This document shows, piece by piece, positions 46,702 through 54,938 of a stretch of DNA of 64,000 nucleotides. The DNA is from Flavobacteriales bacterium (GTDB taxonomy: Bacteria > Bacteroidota > Bacteroidia > Flavobacteriales_D > Sanyastnellaceae): contig JAQWFN010000117.1 in assembly GCA_029238785.1 (NCBI GenBank), forward strand, positions 41,757 through 105,756. The letters are read 5' to 3'. Positions within the stretch are counted from its first letter, which is position 1. The number at the start of each line of letters is the position of its first letter. The translations under genes and the position numbers were made by a program. Under the pieces are notes generated by a model. The model was given only the letters and a program-made list of their open reading frames with translations, had not been told where the DNA came from and ran no database searches.

Positions 46702-47673
46702 TTACAAACTCGAATCAGGAATACCAATATGGATAATTCTGCTACCGCTTTGTCCTAAAGGCTGCGTGCTCTTGCCAATCACAATTCCAGATTGAGGCGC
46801 ATTGTATCTTGCAACAACATCGCCATAAACATTTCTAAGCAAGGCAATTTCTTCCCCCTTCTCTACCTCATCGGTCAAATCGGGTTTCACCTCGAGAATA
46901 CCTCCTTTATCGGTATACATCCAGAATGATGAGCGACACAATACGGGCGGCGTTTCTGCAACTGTTAGTGGTTTGTCTATCATTCCTAAGTTCACCATTA
47001 CATTGATGATTCCTTCTACACCCGACCGAATCATGCCGCGCTGAAAGCGGTTGGGATTACCAACCTCAACGGTAATCGCTTGAATACCCAATTCTGCCGC
47101 TGCAGAGCGCAAGGTACCATCTGCTCCAGCGTTGTTTAGAATGATTTCTGGCTGCTGAAGTAAGGCCATCTCACGGTTCATCTCGTTGCTCAAATCGGCC
47201 CGAACATAAAAACTGTTCGCTCTACCAAAACTGGCGGTATGAAGATCGATCAAGTAATCAAACTCCTTCACCACACGGTCCATAAAGCGATGCGCATATA
47301 CGTCGCTCTCATTTCCATGCGCTTTTCCTGGCATGATGCGGTTCAAATCAACGCCATCAGAAAAACGGCGGTCCAACTGCAAAGCGGCAGGCACATTCAC
47401 CACTGGAACGGCAATGAGGGTTCCGTTCAACTTTTTTGGGTCGATGATTTTAAACAAGTCTTGAACCACTTTCAATCCGTTCAATTCATTTCCATGAACC
47501 AAGGCTGTAATGCCCAGTACCGGTCCATCACCCAGCCCCCTAGCGGTCATCAAAGGCAAATTTACACTTTGCCCAATTCCGTTTTCGATTATTCGCATAC
47601 GGTAACGAATAGCCGAACCAGGAGTCAACTGACTAAGGTCTAGTCGCTCCAGAATTTCATATTTCTCCATCAT
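46702..47673 (-). CDS. Succinylglutamate desuccinylase/aspartoacylase-family zinc hydrolase
   Basis: 323 residues. M14-like zinc amidohydrolase of the AstE/AspA group. Zinc ligands H60 and E63 in HGNELNG and H145 in DLHTASFG; the catalytic Glu is probably in EVGNPNRFQRGM. A C-terminal beta barrel (about 245-320) contains KGGILEVKPDLTDEVEKGEEI, as in aspartoacylases with an added biotinyl-like domain. It would deacylate an N-acyl amino acid or peptide. The start overlaps the stop of the ATP-grasp-like gene (ATGA), so ligase and hydrolase are coupled. Confidence 0.88.
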   Translation of the reverse strand: MMEKYEILERLDLSQLTPGSAIRYRMRIIENGIGQSVNLPLMTARGLGDGPVLGITALVHGNELNGLKVVQDLFKIIDPKKLNGTLIAVPVVNVPAALQLDRRFSDGVDLNRIMPGKAHGNESDVYAHRFMDRVVKEFDYLIDLHTASFGRANSFYVRADLSNEMNREMALLQQPEIILNNAGADGTLRSAAAELGIQAITVEVGNPNRFQRGMIRSGVEGIINVMVNLGMIDKPLTVAETPPVLCRSSFWMYTDKGGILEVKPDLTDEVEKGEEIALLRNVYGDVVARYNAPQSGIVIGKSTQPLGQSGSRIIHIGIPDSSL

Positions 47674-49100
47674 TCCATCAACTCATTTAAAAGTTTCGGG
47701 TCGTCGTTTAGCGACATAAATAAGGCTTTTTTCAACTGCCCTTTTTTGTTCAACAAACGTTCAGACATTTGATCAATGGCAATCATGCTCAACACTGATT
47801 GCATAAATCCATCAATCAACTCATCCAAGCCCACACCTGTTTTATTGAAGCCCTTGCGGTCCATAAGCAGCAAACGCTCGGTATCAGAGCCCCAGCCTTC
47901 TTCCTTCTTGAAAGATAAGTTGGTTCCCAATACACTCCAAGAATCGAGATTATCTCCCGCTTCAGCTGGTAGTGGAACTCCTGCTCTCCTTCCATAAATC
48001 GCCATGGGCTTAAAACCACTTGGCGTGTGTTGAATCACCATTCGTAAGTCGAAAGCATACCAACGCCCACGCTTATCAGGCATGGTTCCAACATGATACA
48101 GCGTTCCAAGTTTCGTTCTTGAACTCCAGGCGCTGTTTCCAATCAAGCTCTGCACAATAAAACGGTCGTAACGATTGGGCAAGGCCATAAAGGCCTCCAA
48201 CTCCCGCTCAGAAGTGATGGTATAAACCCCTTGCCCAGCATTGCTGTAAGGCACTTTTACCACCGCATGTCCGCCCATCTTCTCTACCCAAATTGGTACT
48301 TCGTTTTTAGACACGTCCCAAATGGTTTCAGGGGTGTGAATTCGAATTCCGCCAAGCTCCAATTCTGTATTGAACAAGTCGTAAGCCTTACTTGCAATCA
48401 ACTTATTTCTTCCGCCCGCTACACAAGTAATTATTGGGTTGAGTACTTGCGTTTTCGAACTCATTGGAAAGCGACTCCAAGGCTGTTGAGTGACGTACCT
48501 GAATAGCGCGCGCACCGGTTTCCACTCCTCATCAATATGCTCTCTGATAAAAAAGGTGCGATCTTCAAATTTCACCAAGGAAGTATCGTAATCGCTGTGA
48601 TAAGGAACCAGGAAGACCTCCTCGTTATAAACGTCGGCCATTGCTGCTGCATAACCGCGTGCTTCCATCAAGTTTTTGTCATAAAACACGGCTAAACAGC
48701 CTTTAATCTGCCGTTTTCGCTGAAGGTGCTGCTTGAAACTGTGTTCCATGTAATGTTTATAGCCGCCCATTTCCTGGTAATCATCGAGCAAAGGCATCGA
48801 TTTTTGACCAGACGGACTGCTGTTGTTTTCAATGATCACCATGCGTCTGTTGCCCTTATCGTTGGTACAATAGATCAAGTCTGTGCCTGAATGCACATAG
48901 TGTTTAGGTTGGTAGGTGAGCCATTTATTCACCGCTTCTGGATCTGCTTCTGGGTGAAGGTGACAGTAGCGTTGTTTAATTTGGTCAAGCGACATATTGA
49001 AAAAGAATTGCACCATTGGATGGATGGTTGCATTTCTAACTTCAGGGTACCAGTACTGTTCTGGTTCGGCTTGGCCCGGCTCAAATCGTGTAATTTCCAT
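47670..49100 (-). CDS. Probable ATP-grasp ligase paired with the aspartoacylase-like hydrolase
   Basis: 476 residues from ATG 49098-49100 (MEITRFEPGQAEPEQYW), four bases after the upstream stop; longer in-frame starts run into that gene. Segments VVKVPYSNAGQGVYTI (ATP-binding strand-loop) and AFDLRMVIQHTPSGFKPMAIYGRR (metal/ATP side) look like an ATP-grasp fold, but no canonical family could be named. MVIIENNSSPSGQKSMPL and ITCVAGGRNKLIASKAYDLF are other conserved-looking stretches. No signal peptide: cytoplasmic. The role is inferred from pairing with a zinc deacylase: formation or remodelling of an amide-linked small molecule or peptide. Confidence 0.65.
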   Translation of the reverse strand: MEITRFEPGQAEPEQYWYPEVRNATIHPMVQFFFNMSLDQIKQRYCHLHPEADPEAVNKWLTYQPKHYVHSGTDLIYCTNDKGNRRMVIIENNSSPSGQKSMPLLDDYQEMGGYKHYMEHSFKQHLQRKRQIKGCLAVFYDKNLMEARGYAAAMADVYNEEVFLVPYHSDYDTSLVKFEDRTFFIREHIDEEWKPVRALFRYVTQQPWSRFPMSSKTQVLNPIITCVAGGRNKLIASKAYDLFNTELELGGIRIHTPETIWDVSKNEVPIWVEKMGGHAVVKVPYSNAGQGVYTITSERELEAFMALPNRYDRFIVQSLIGNSAWSSRTKLGTLYHVGTMPDKRGRWYAFDLRMVIQHTPSGFKPMAIYGRRAGVPLPAEAGDNLDSWSVLGTNLSFKKEEGWGSDTERLLLMDRKGFNKTGVGLDELIDGFMQSVLSMIAIDQMSERLLNKKGQLKKALFMSLNDDPKLLNELME

Positions 49101-49104
49101 AGTT

Positions 49105-49449
49105 TTAGTCTTCTCCGTCGCTTTCTTTATCTGCATCGCTGCCAAGTGGCCCGCGAACATAAATTAATGAAAGAATGCGCTGAGCATTCGTTTTTTGTGG
49201 GTGATCGGCCAGTACAACTTTGAAGCTTGTTCCGTTGTACATGGGCCAAGACAATTGATATTTATACGCTTGTTTATTTTCGATGGTGTCTGCTAAAAAC
49301 ACTGTTCCTTGTTCGTCTTTAAATGTATAAAGCGAACGATTTCCTTCTTTGCTGAACTTCTCAAAAACCAATACTTTGCCTTTTGTGGCATCTTGCGCTA
49401 GGCAGGCCAAAACAGCGCATACCAGCAGCAGGGTGAAAATGTATTTCAT
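49105..49449 (-). CDS. Small exported protein of unknown function
   Basis: 114 residues from ATG 49447-49449. Signal peptide MKYIFTLLLVCAVLACLA ends before QDATKGKVLVFEKF. The mature part (about 95 residues) is beta-rich and ends in an acidic tail, SDADKESDGED. No motif recognised. It is four bases upstream of the ATP-grasp-like gene and likely in its operon. A longer frame to 49548 lacks a signal at its start and is rejected. Confidence 0.7.
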   Translation of the reverse strand: MKYIFTLLLVCAVLACLAQDATKGKVLVFEKFSKEGNRSLYTFKDEQGTVFLADTIENKQAYKYQLSWPMYNGTSFKVVLADHPQKTNAQRILSLIYVRGPLGSDADKESDGED

Positions 49450-49544
49450 CTCAATTCTATAAGTTAACAATAAAATAGCGGCTTTACGTTCATCGGTAGA
49501 AATACCGATCCTTTCATCACGAACGTTGGTGGCTGAAGTGCTCC

Positions 49545-49646
49545 TCACCGAGAAACAACATCATGGTTGGTAGGACCTTTCTGTGCGGCACAAAGAATTA
49601 ATACAGCAACAATAATTAAAAAAACAATAGCCTTAAAGCTCCACAT
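49545..49646 (-). CDS. Predicted 33-residue membrane or exported peptide
   Basis: A 34-codon ORF whose ATG (49644-49646) lies inside the last codons of the membrane MutS gene in another frame. The peptide is M-W-S-F-K followed by a hydrophobic run AIVFLIIVAVLILCAA, then QKGPTNHDVVSR. The hydrophobic run fits either a single membrane anchor or a signal peptide cleaved before Gln, as in many exported proteins of this window; that would release a 12-residue peptide. The Cys precedes AA and does not form a standard lipobox. Start-in-stop coupling supports translation. No homologue is known to me. Confidence 0.5.
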   Translation of the reverse strand: MWSFKAIVFLIIVAVLILCAAQKGPTNHDVVSR

Positions 49647-51423
49647 CAATGATTCCCAATTTTTTCATGAGAAAGGTGGCATTCATGGTATCGCAAACAC
49701 CAGGTTTTAAGCGGTAATCAAAGGATAAATCATCGCCCTTAATATCAGCAGCAAAATGCACATTCTTCATCTTGGGGTAATCTTGAGTGATGCTGCACAA
49801 GCTCAAATCATGCGTCGCCACCATACCGGCAACCTTGTATTTCATGAGCTGACGAACAAAAGACTGAGAACCCGATGCCTTATCGTTAGAATTGGTTCCC
49901 TTGAGGATCTCATCCAATAAAACCACCATTGGTCTTTCTTGTTTAGCCATGCTGATGAGCTGGGCCAGGCGCTCCAGTTCGCTCAAAAAGTACGACTTGC
50001 CCTCTTGTAAAGAATCTGTGGTGCGCATGGAGGTGAATAAAGGTGCTGCACTAAACACGAATGATGTGGCCATAACAGGAAGACCAGTATTAGCCATAAC
50101 GTAGGCACAGCCTACTGTTCTCAGATAGGTGCTCTTTCCGGCCATGTTTGCCCCAGTAATGATGTTGAAGCTGGGGAATTCTGGCAAATCAACTGCGTTA
50201 CTCACTCCTTTACTGTGCAGCATAAACGGGTGCTTGAGTTGCTCAGCCTGTACCGCCACACTATCATCAAAACTCGGATACACACTCTCTTGAGCAACAT
50301 GATGTGCCCAAGTTCCAAGCGAACTCAACATTTCCAGTTCAGCCAAAATGGAAAGCCATGTATTGAGGTGAACACCATGATTTTCGAGCCAAGACATGAG
50401 CCTTCTTTCAGATCTAAGGTCTTGAACAAACAAGGCGTTCAATACAATCACCGCGAGTAAATTGTTGCGCTGATCAAACATTTCAACAATGCCTGCGAGT
50501 TCTTTTATGGCTTTATTCGCCGCTACAACTTCATCGGCCAGTTGCTTTAAATGAGGAGCGTCATTGGGCACTTGAGGAGCTGCGTTAAAAAGATGTTGAA
50601 GGGTGTCTAAGCTTTGCTTGGTATGTCCTAAATTATTACTTAACTCATTGTGAATTTTCAAGCGGCTTCCTACCAAAGACATTGGGATGATGAAAAGAAG
50701 CAACATGAGTGATATTGAAATAACACCAAAGTAAGCTCCCAGAATAGCCAAAACCGAATAAACGGGCGCCACATACATCGCCAATTTTGTCCATGCAGGA
50801 GCTTGTCGATGAACGGGCGCACTACACCATGATTTTAGCGCAAGCATGGCTGCATGAGTTTGTTGAAGTAGGCTTCCTGCTGCCCTCATCTGGAGTCGCC
50901 ACTCGTGTGCTTTGCTGGCTTCTTTGCATAGCGCTTGCCTGCCTTGTAAAACGGGTTCACTCGCATCAATAGTGCTTATTCTTTTGGCCAACAAGGCCTT
51001 TCCATCGATGGTATAACAGCGGTTGAGCAGGTGAAATATCGAATTAGCACCAAAAAGATCGAGATCGTGCGCGAAAGGGTGTCGAGGAGGGAGTTCTGCT
51101 TCATAAACGCTCAAGTTGGGTAGTGCACCGTCCATTACTGCAAGCTCGTCATCAAGGCCTGCCTTCAGTGCCTTTTGAAACACCAAGCTTTGCTTTACCA
51201 ACTTGTGCCGCTTCACCAAAAAAAGGAAAGCAAGGAGCCCCAGCAATAAAATCAAGGAAAAGATAGTGCCTTGCGTGAAGCTCAAATAAACCCCAAGAAC
51301 AAAGACAGAAAAACTTAATAATCGAAAAACAACCAGTTGTTGCAAGCGCTTCTTGAGTCGTGCAATATCCTTATTTGCGGAGTTTCTTCTATTAATATAC
51401 CCTTCTTTCGCTTCCTTGTTCAT
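49633..51423 (-). CDS. Membrane-anchored MutS-family ATPase
   Basis: 596 residues. Four predicted membrane helices in two pairs, about 31-49/53-70 and 213-232/234-252, precede a MutS-type core and ATPase. Walker A TGANMAGKSTYLR (424-431 core), the MutS-specific SYFLSELERLAQLI, Walker B VVLLDEILKGTNS (about 500-512) and ATHD near 538. The mismatch-recognition domain (with Phe-x-Glu) and Smr domain of MutS1/MutS2 are missing. Such proteins are annotated as DNA mismatch repair MutS in Bacteroidota, but membrane anchoring makes ordinary mismatch repair unlikely; DNA or RNA structure binding at the membrane is possible. Transcribed away from the MarR gene. Confidence 0.88.
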   Translation of the reverse strand: MNKEAKEGYINRRNSANKDIARLKKRLQQLVVFRLLSFSVFVLGVYLSFTQGTIFSLILLLGLLAFLFLVKRHKLVKQSLVFQKALKAGLDDELAVMDGALPNLSVYEAELPPRHPFAHDLDLFGANSIFHLLNRCYTIDGKALLAKRISTIDASEPVLQGRQALCKEASKAHEWRLQMRAAGSLLQQTHAAMLALKSWCSAPVHRQAPAWTKLAMYVAPVYSVLAILGAYFGVISISLMLLLFIIPMSLVGSRLKIHNELSNNLGHTKQSLDTLQHLFNAAPQVPNDAPHLKQLADEVVAANKAIKELAGIVEMFDQRNNLLAVIVLNALFVQDLRSERRLMSWLENHGVHLNTWLSILAELEMLSSLGTWAHHVAQESVYPSFDDSVAVQAEQLKHPFMLHSKGVSNAVDLPEFPSFNIITGANMAGKSTYLRTVGCAYVMANTGLPVMATSFVFSAAPLFTSMRTTDSLQEGKSYFLSELERLAQLISMAKQERPMVVLLDEILKGTNSNDKASGSQSFVRQLMKYKVAGMVATHDLSLCSITQDYPKMKNVHFAADIKGDDLSFDYRLKPGVCDTMNATFLMKKLGIIDVEL

Positions 51424-51460
51424 GGTCCAAATCTAAGACCTTTAACAGAAATTTCACATT

Positions 51461-51478
51461 TAGTTGTTGCAACATCTA
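51461..51478. promoter_or_regulatory. Predicted MarR operator palindrome
   Basis: TAGTTGTTGCAACATCTA, an 18-base palindrome with one mismatched pair, overlapping the -33 position of the MarR gene's promoter and lying 38 bases upstream of the mutS-like start on the other strand. MarR proteins typically bind 16-20-base palindromes of this sort and repress divergent genes. Confidence 0.65.
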
Positions 51479-51497
51479 TTGTACTTACATATATTTG
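51467..51497 (+). promoter_or_regulatory. Predicted promoter of the MarR-YceI unit
   Basis: TTG at 51467-51469, 20-base spacer, then TATATTTG at 51490-51497, an exact TAnnTTTG. The TTG lies in the centre of the palindrome, so regulator binding should exclude sigma factor. Confidence 0.6.
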
Positions 51498-51504
51498 CAT
51501 CGAT

Positions 51505-51951
51505 ATGAGTATTGAAGAAGACATACAACAAACAAAATTCGCCAGCCCTCAACAAAAGGTGATGATCAATGTTTTGTACACGAGTAGTTGGTTGAACGGG
51601 GTACAGACACGATTTTTCAAAGGATACGATCTTACACCGCAGCAATACAACATATTACGAATTTTACGCGGACAGCAAGGCGAGGCCATTACATTGAACG
51701 ACATCTCGTGCAGGATGATTGATAAAATGAGCAACACGTCTCGCCTGGTTGAGAAATTGCGATTAAAAGGACTTCTCGAACGAAATCCGGGGCAAGAAGA
51801 TCGACGACAAGTAGAAGTGAACATCACCCAGAAAGGAATCCACCTCTTGAATGAGATTGATGGTCCGATTATGGACATGCACGCCACAATGGAACTAAGC
51901 AACGAGGAGGCCGAAACGCTCAATCGTTTACTAGATAAACTAAGAACATAA
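51505..51951 (+). CDS. MarR-family transcriptional regulator
   Basis: 148 residues from ATG 51505, seven bases after the -7 box end; upstream in-frame codons overlap the opposing gene. Winged helix-turn-helix: YDLTPQQYNILRILRGQ, then ITLNDISCRMIDKMSNTSRLVEKLRLKGLLERNPGQEDRRQVEVNIT, with the wing residues DRR typical of MarR. It probably autoregulates through the palindrome at 51461-51478 and may control yceI, 26 bases downstream. The inducer is unknown. No conserved Cys near the N-terminus suggests it is not an OhrR-type redox sensor. Confidence 0.92.
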   Translation: MSIEEDIQQTKFASPQQKVMINVLYTSSWLNGVQTRFFKGYDLTPQQYNILRILRGQQGEAITLNDISCRMIDKMSNTSRLVEKLRLKGLLERNPGQEDRRQVEVNITQKGIHLLNEIDGPIMDMHATMELSNEEAETLNRLLDKLRT

Positions 51952-51977
51952 TTATTTCACCAATTAAATTAAATTTT

Positions 51978-52583
51978 ATGAAACGCGCATTATTATCATT
52001 GACTTTGGCAGTATTTGCCCTTACTGCAATTGCAGGAAACGACGACGGATCTAAACTTGCTGTTGATAGCAAATCAAGCACCATGGCTTGGAAAGGTTCG
52101 AAAGTTACTGGATCACACGTTGGAACAGTTGCTATCCAAAGCGGTTCAGTTGAAACAGACGGAAAAACCATTTCTGCTGCAACAGTGAACATCGACATGA
52201 AAACCATCGCTTGCACAGATGCTGACATGAACGATAAGTACAAAGGAAAATTGGTAGGTCACTTGAACTCTCCAGATTTCTTTAACGTGGCTGAACACGG
52301 AACGGCTACTTTCGATTTGAGCAAATTCGAAGCGAAAAAAGGTGAAAACGGCGCCAACTACTTGGTTACTGGAAAACTCACGATCAAAGGTATTACCCAA
52401 GTTATTTCTTTCCCAGCAACGGTAACCATGAAAGATGGTGAAGTAATTGTTGAAGCAAAAGTGGTGATCGATCGTACGAAGTGGGACATCAAATACGGTT
52501 CAGGATCATTCTTTGACTCATTAGGAGACAACATGATCTACGACGATATGGAAATTGACTTCCGTTTGGTAGCGAAAGCTTAA
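51978..52583 (+). CDS. YceI-family periplasmic lipid-binding protein
   Basis: 201 residues. Signal peptide MKRALLSLTLAVFALTAIA ends before GNDDGSKLAVDSKSS. The mature lipocalin-like barrel carries STMAWKGSKVTGSHVG at its start and VVIDRTKWDIKYGSGSFFDSLGDNMIYDD near the end, both YceI hallmarks. Family members bind isoprenoid chains such as polyprenyl-quinone. Likely co-transcribed with the MarR gene, a common pairing in Bacteroidota, and followed by a terminator. Confidence 0.93.
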   Translation: MKRALLSLTLAVFALTAIAGNDDGSKLAVDSKSSTMAWKGSKVTGSHVGTVAIQSGSVETDGKTISAATVNIDMKTIACTDADMNDKYKGKLVGHLNSPDFFNVAEHGTATFDLSKFEAKKGENGANYLVTGKLTIKGITQVISFPATVTMKDGEVIVEAKVVIDRTKWDIKYGSGSFFDSLGDNMIYDDMEIDFRLVAKA

Positions 52584-52605
52584 TTTGATCTTATCAATCT
52601 TAGAG

Positions 52606-52641
52606 AAGCACTGCTGGTGAAAACCGGTGGTGCTTTTTTTT
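52606..52641 (+). terminator. Rho-independent terminator after yceI
   Basis: AAGCACTGCTGGT (52606-52618) pairs with ACCGGTGGTGCTT (52623-52635), 13 bp with three G-U pairs and a GAAA tetraloop, followed by a run of eight T. The tail touches the stop of the opposing gene at 52640. Confidence 0.88.
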
Positions 52642-53371
52642 ACCTCCGCCGGTTGCCCTTCTCATGAAAGAAATAACGCAAATCGATGGTGAAGTAATTA
52701 CCATTAAGTGCAAGGTTAGCACGACTAACTTCCTGACCTTTTTGATAGTTCAACTGAGATATGGCCATGTCGTTAAACGGACGATGATAGCTGGCGCCCA
52801 GATAAAAACTGCCCTTGCTTTTATGTCGGTACTCAAAGCCCAAATTCGCCAAGAGCGATAATTGAACCCACCGCCTTTTCACAGTAGTTACTGCAAAATC
52901 ATAAAAAAGCGTATCTCCCTCAACAGCGCTGCTCGCAAAGGTGCTGCTTGGGTACATGTCAATACTCATCCCTCCTGCTCCGTTCATCCACCATTCTTGC
53001 CCCAAACGAACGTAAATCAAGCCTTGCAAAGGGATTTCATACCCGGTAAAAGCAAAACGGGTACTCCCCGTAATCCCTTCCTCCTCGTCAACTCCCCTCA
53101 CTTCATAATTTCGTCTTACCAGGTTGATGCCTGTTTCAACACTAAAAAAATCAGTAAAACCATGGCGAATCACCATTCCAAAGCACAAACTCGGTCTTGG
53201 CTCCCAAGATGCTTCAAGCACCCCATTATCTGACAATACCGTTTCAGCACTAAAATTAAAGTAGGAGTTGGGAACCAATGGTTTCACTTGAATTCCAAAG
53301 GTGGTCAAATCAGCTTGACCCTGAACCTGGAAAGCCATCAACACAACACATGTAAAAACCAGTATCCTCAC
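52640..53371 (-). CDS. Outer membrane beta-barrel protein
   Basis: 243 residues. Signal peptide MRILVFTCVVLMAFQVQG ends before QADLTTFGIQVK. Alternating strands with many aromatic residues (FGMVIRHGFTDFFSVETGIN, FYLGASYHRPFNDMA) and a final strand FTIDLRYFF before a short basic tail suggest an eight-strand OmpA-like or PF13568 barrel. Function unknown. It overlaps the upstream small membrane protein gene by four bases and ends the four-gene minus-strand operon. Confidence 0.78.
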   Translation of the reverse strand: MRILVFTCVVLMAFQVQGQADLTTFGIQVKPLVPNSYFNFSAETVLSDNGVLEASWEPRPSLCFGMVIRHGFTDFFSVETGINLVRRNYEVRGVDEEEGITGSTRFAFTGYEIPLQGLIYVRLGQEWWMNGAGGMSIDMYPSSTFASSAVEGDTLFYDFAVTTVKRRWVQLSLLANLGFEYRHKSKGSFYLGASYHRPFNDMAISQLNYQKGQEVSRANLALNGNYFTIDLRYFFHEKGNRRR

Positions 53372-53697
53372 CGCGATTTAATATATCCAACAATAGCTAA
53401 TAATACGAAGAGTCCAGTTACCAGCACCAAAAGCACTCCCAAAAATCTGTTGGGAATCATCCTTCTACGATAGCGGGCATGACAAAGGTAATTGCAGTTT
53501 TCTGCATCTCCTCGATGGGAATTGGCCACACCAAAAAGCGTTACTGGCGGATCCACCTCTTCATCCAAATAACGTTCAAAAGGAATTTTTCGTTCCTCTA
53601 AAAGTGATTGAAAATGATCCGCATGCTCCTCTAGTCCGTATTGAAAAACGGTATAACGGTTATCGGCCGGGTGCTCGTAGAAGTTAACTATCCTCAT
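53368..53697 (-). CDS. Small membrane protein, DUF2007-like N-terminus suspected
   Basis: 109 residues. The N-terminal half (RYTVFQYGLEEHADHFQSLLEERKIPFERYLD) reads like the DUF2007 signal-transducing fold, in which a helix and strands pack as FxxxxEAxxxxxxLeexgI. The C-terminal 25 residues (FLGVLLVLVTGLFVLLAIVGYI) form one membrane helix. The middle holds two Cys (CNYLC). Overlaps both neighbours by four bases, so it is part of the thioredoxin/nitroreductase operon. Confidence 0.7.
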   Translation of the reverse strand: MRIVNFYEHPADNRYTVFQYGLEEHADHFQSLLEERKIPFERYLDEEVDPPVTLFGVANSHRGDAENCNYLCHARYRRRMIPNRFLGVLLVLVTGLFVLLAIVGYIKSR

Positions 53698-54296
53698 TCA
53701 GTAATCCATTCGCTAACATACTCGAGCGGCTTGCGATGACTCTTAGGCCATTCTCCTGCTGGGTAACCCATGTAGAATAAACCCAAACATTTATCTTTTT
53801 CACCCAAGCCAAGAAACGCATTCATCTCTGGGGTGTAGATGAACTTTGGTGAACTCCAGAAACCGCCAATCCCGTAAGCCGTGCAAGTGAGATACATGTT
53901 CTGAACGGCACAGGCCACGGCTTGAATTTCTTCAATTTCCGGGATGCGCTCTGCCGCTTCACGCTCCATGCAAACAGCAATAATAACGGAGCTTTGTGAT
54001 GGACGAAGTTGAAGTTTTTCTTGTTTTTTCGGGTTGAAGAGTTCTGCTGGTGTAGTTGCCTCATACAGCTCGGGCAAAAAAGCTTTGAGCTTGTCCAAAC
54101 CACCATCCATAAACACTTTAAAACGCCACGGTTGAGTTAAGCCATGACTGGGAGCCCAGATAGCGTTATTCAAGATGTTCTCCACCATATCTCGCTGCAC
54201 TTTTCTGCTCGAATAATCTTCGGGCTTCAACGATCTTCTGTGCTTGATCAGGGCGCTTATTTCACTCAAATTAAACCTCATAATTCCTATTTCCAT
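53694..54296 (-). CDS. Nitroreductase-family flavoprotein
   Basis: 200 residues (195 if the second ATG at 54281 is used). FMN-dependent oxidoreductase fold: IKHRRSLKPEDYSSRKV (FMN phosphate Arg), NAIWAPSHGLTQPWRF, then IQAVACAVQNMYLTCTAYGIGGFWSS and GLFYMGYPAGEWPKSHRKPLEY. Reduces nitro compounds, quinones or similar with NAD(P)H; natural substrate unknown. The first ATG overlaps the stop of the thioredoxin-like gene. Confidence 0.92.
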   Translation of the reverse strand: MEIGIMRFNLSEISALIKHRRSLKPEDYSSRKVQRDMVENILNNAIWAPSHGLTQPWRFKVFMDGGLDKLKAFLPELYEATTPAELFNPKKQEKLQLRPSQSSVIIAVCMEREAAERIPEIEEIQAVACAVQNMYLTCTAYGIGGFWSSPKFIYTPEMNAFLGLGEKDKCLGLFYMGYPAGEWPKSHRKPLEYVSEWITE

Positions 54297-54844
54297 TTAA
54301 TGTTGCAACCCATACTCGGGCGTTGGCCTTCTGCTGGCACTTCTTTTCCGGCCAATAAAAGCTCAAATACTTGGCGCATGGCCTTTCCGTCATTTGGAAT
54401 TCGATTCCCTGGACGAGAAGCATCCAATTCTCCTCGATACACACAACGGTCATCCTTATCAAAAACAGCAAAATCAGGCGTACATGCCGCATCATAAGCT
54501 TTCGCCACCGATTGATCTTCATCATACAAATAAGCAAAAGGAAAATCCATGGTTTTGGCGAGCTTCTTCATTTGAGCCGGACCGTCTTCTGGATAATTAG
54601 TAGCGTCATTGGCACTGATGGCCACCACCCCTATTCCGCGCTTCATGTAATGATTTGCCAAATCAACCAATTCTGCCCTCACATGAATAACATAGGGGCA
54701 ATGATTGCAAATGAACATCACCAAAGTGCCCTTTTCTCCACGTATATCTTGAAAACTAAGTGTACGCTCGCTCACTACATCGGGCAAAGAAAAGGCTGGA
54801 GCATTGAACCCAAGTGGAATCGAAGTTGTTGGAGTTAAAGCCAT
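54287..54844 (-). CDS. Thioredoxin-fold protein (AhpC/TSA-like with CxxC)
   Basis: 185 residues, no signal peptide. GFNAPAFSLPDVVSERTLSFQDI is a peroxiredoxin-like start, followed by the redox motif MFICNHCPYVIHV (CNHC) and, after ISANDATNYPEDGP, the CTPDFAVFD segment with cis-Pro, as in ResA/TlpA-like and Prx-like proteins. Probably a cytoplasmic thiol-disulfide or peroxide-reducing enzyme. First gene of the operon with the nitroreductase, a 109-residue membrane protein and an outer membrane barrel; divergent from the YwqK-like gene. Confidence 0.88.
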   Translation of the reverse strand: MALTPTTSIPLGFNAPAFSLPDVVSERTLSFQDIRGEKGTLVMFICNHCPYVIHVRAELVDLANHYMKRGIGVVAISANDATNYPEDGPAQMKKLAKTMDFPFAYLYDEDQSVAKAYDAACTPDFAVFDKDDRCVYRGELDASRPGNRIPNDGKAMRQVFELLLAGKEVPAEGQRPSMGCNIKWK

Positions 54845-54938
54845 GAGCTGTGTTTTTTGTCAAAATTACGGATTCGAAGGAAGCGGAAAACGCAAGCCTT
54901 GCAAAAATTTGTAGAACTTAATTGCTAAATTCATCTGA

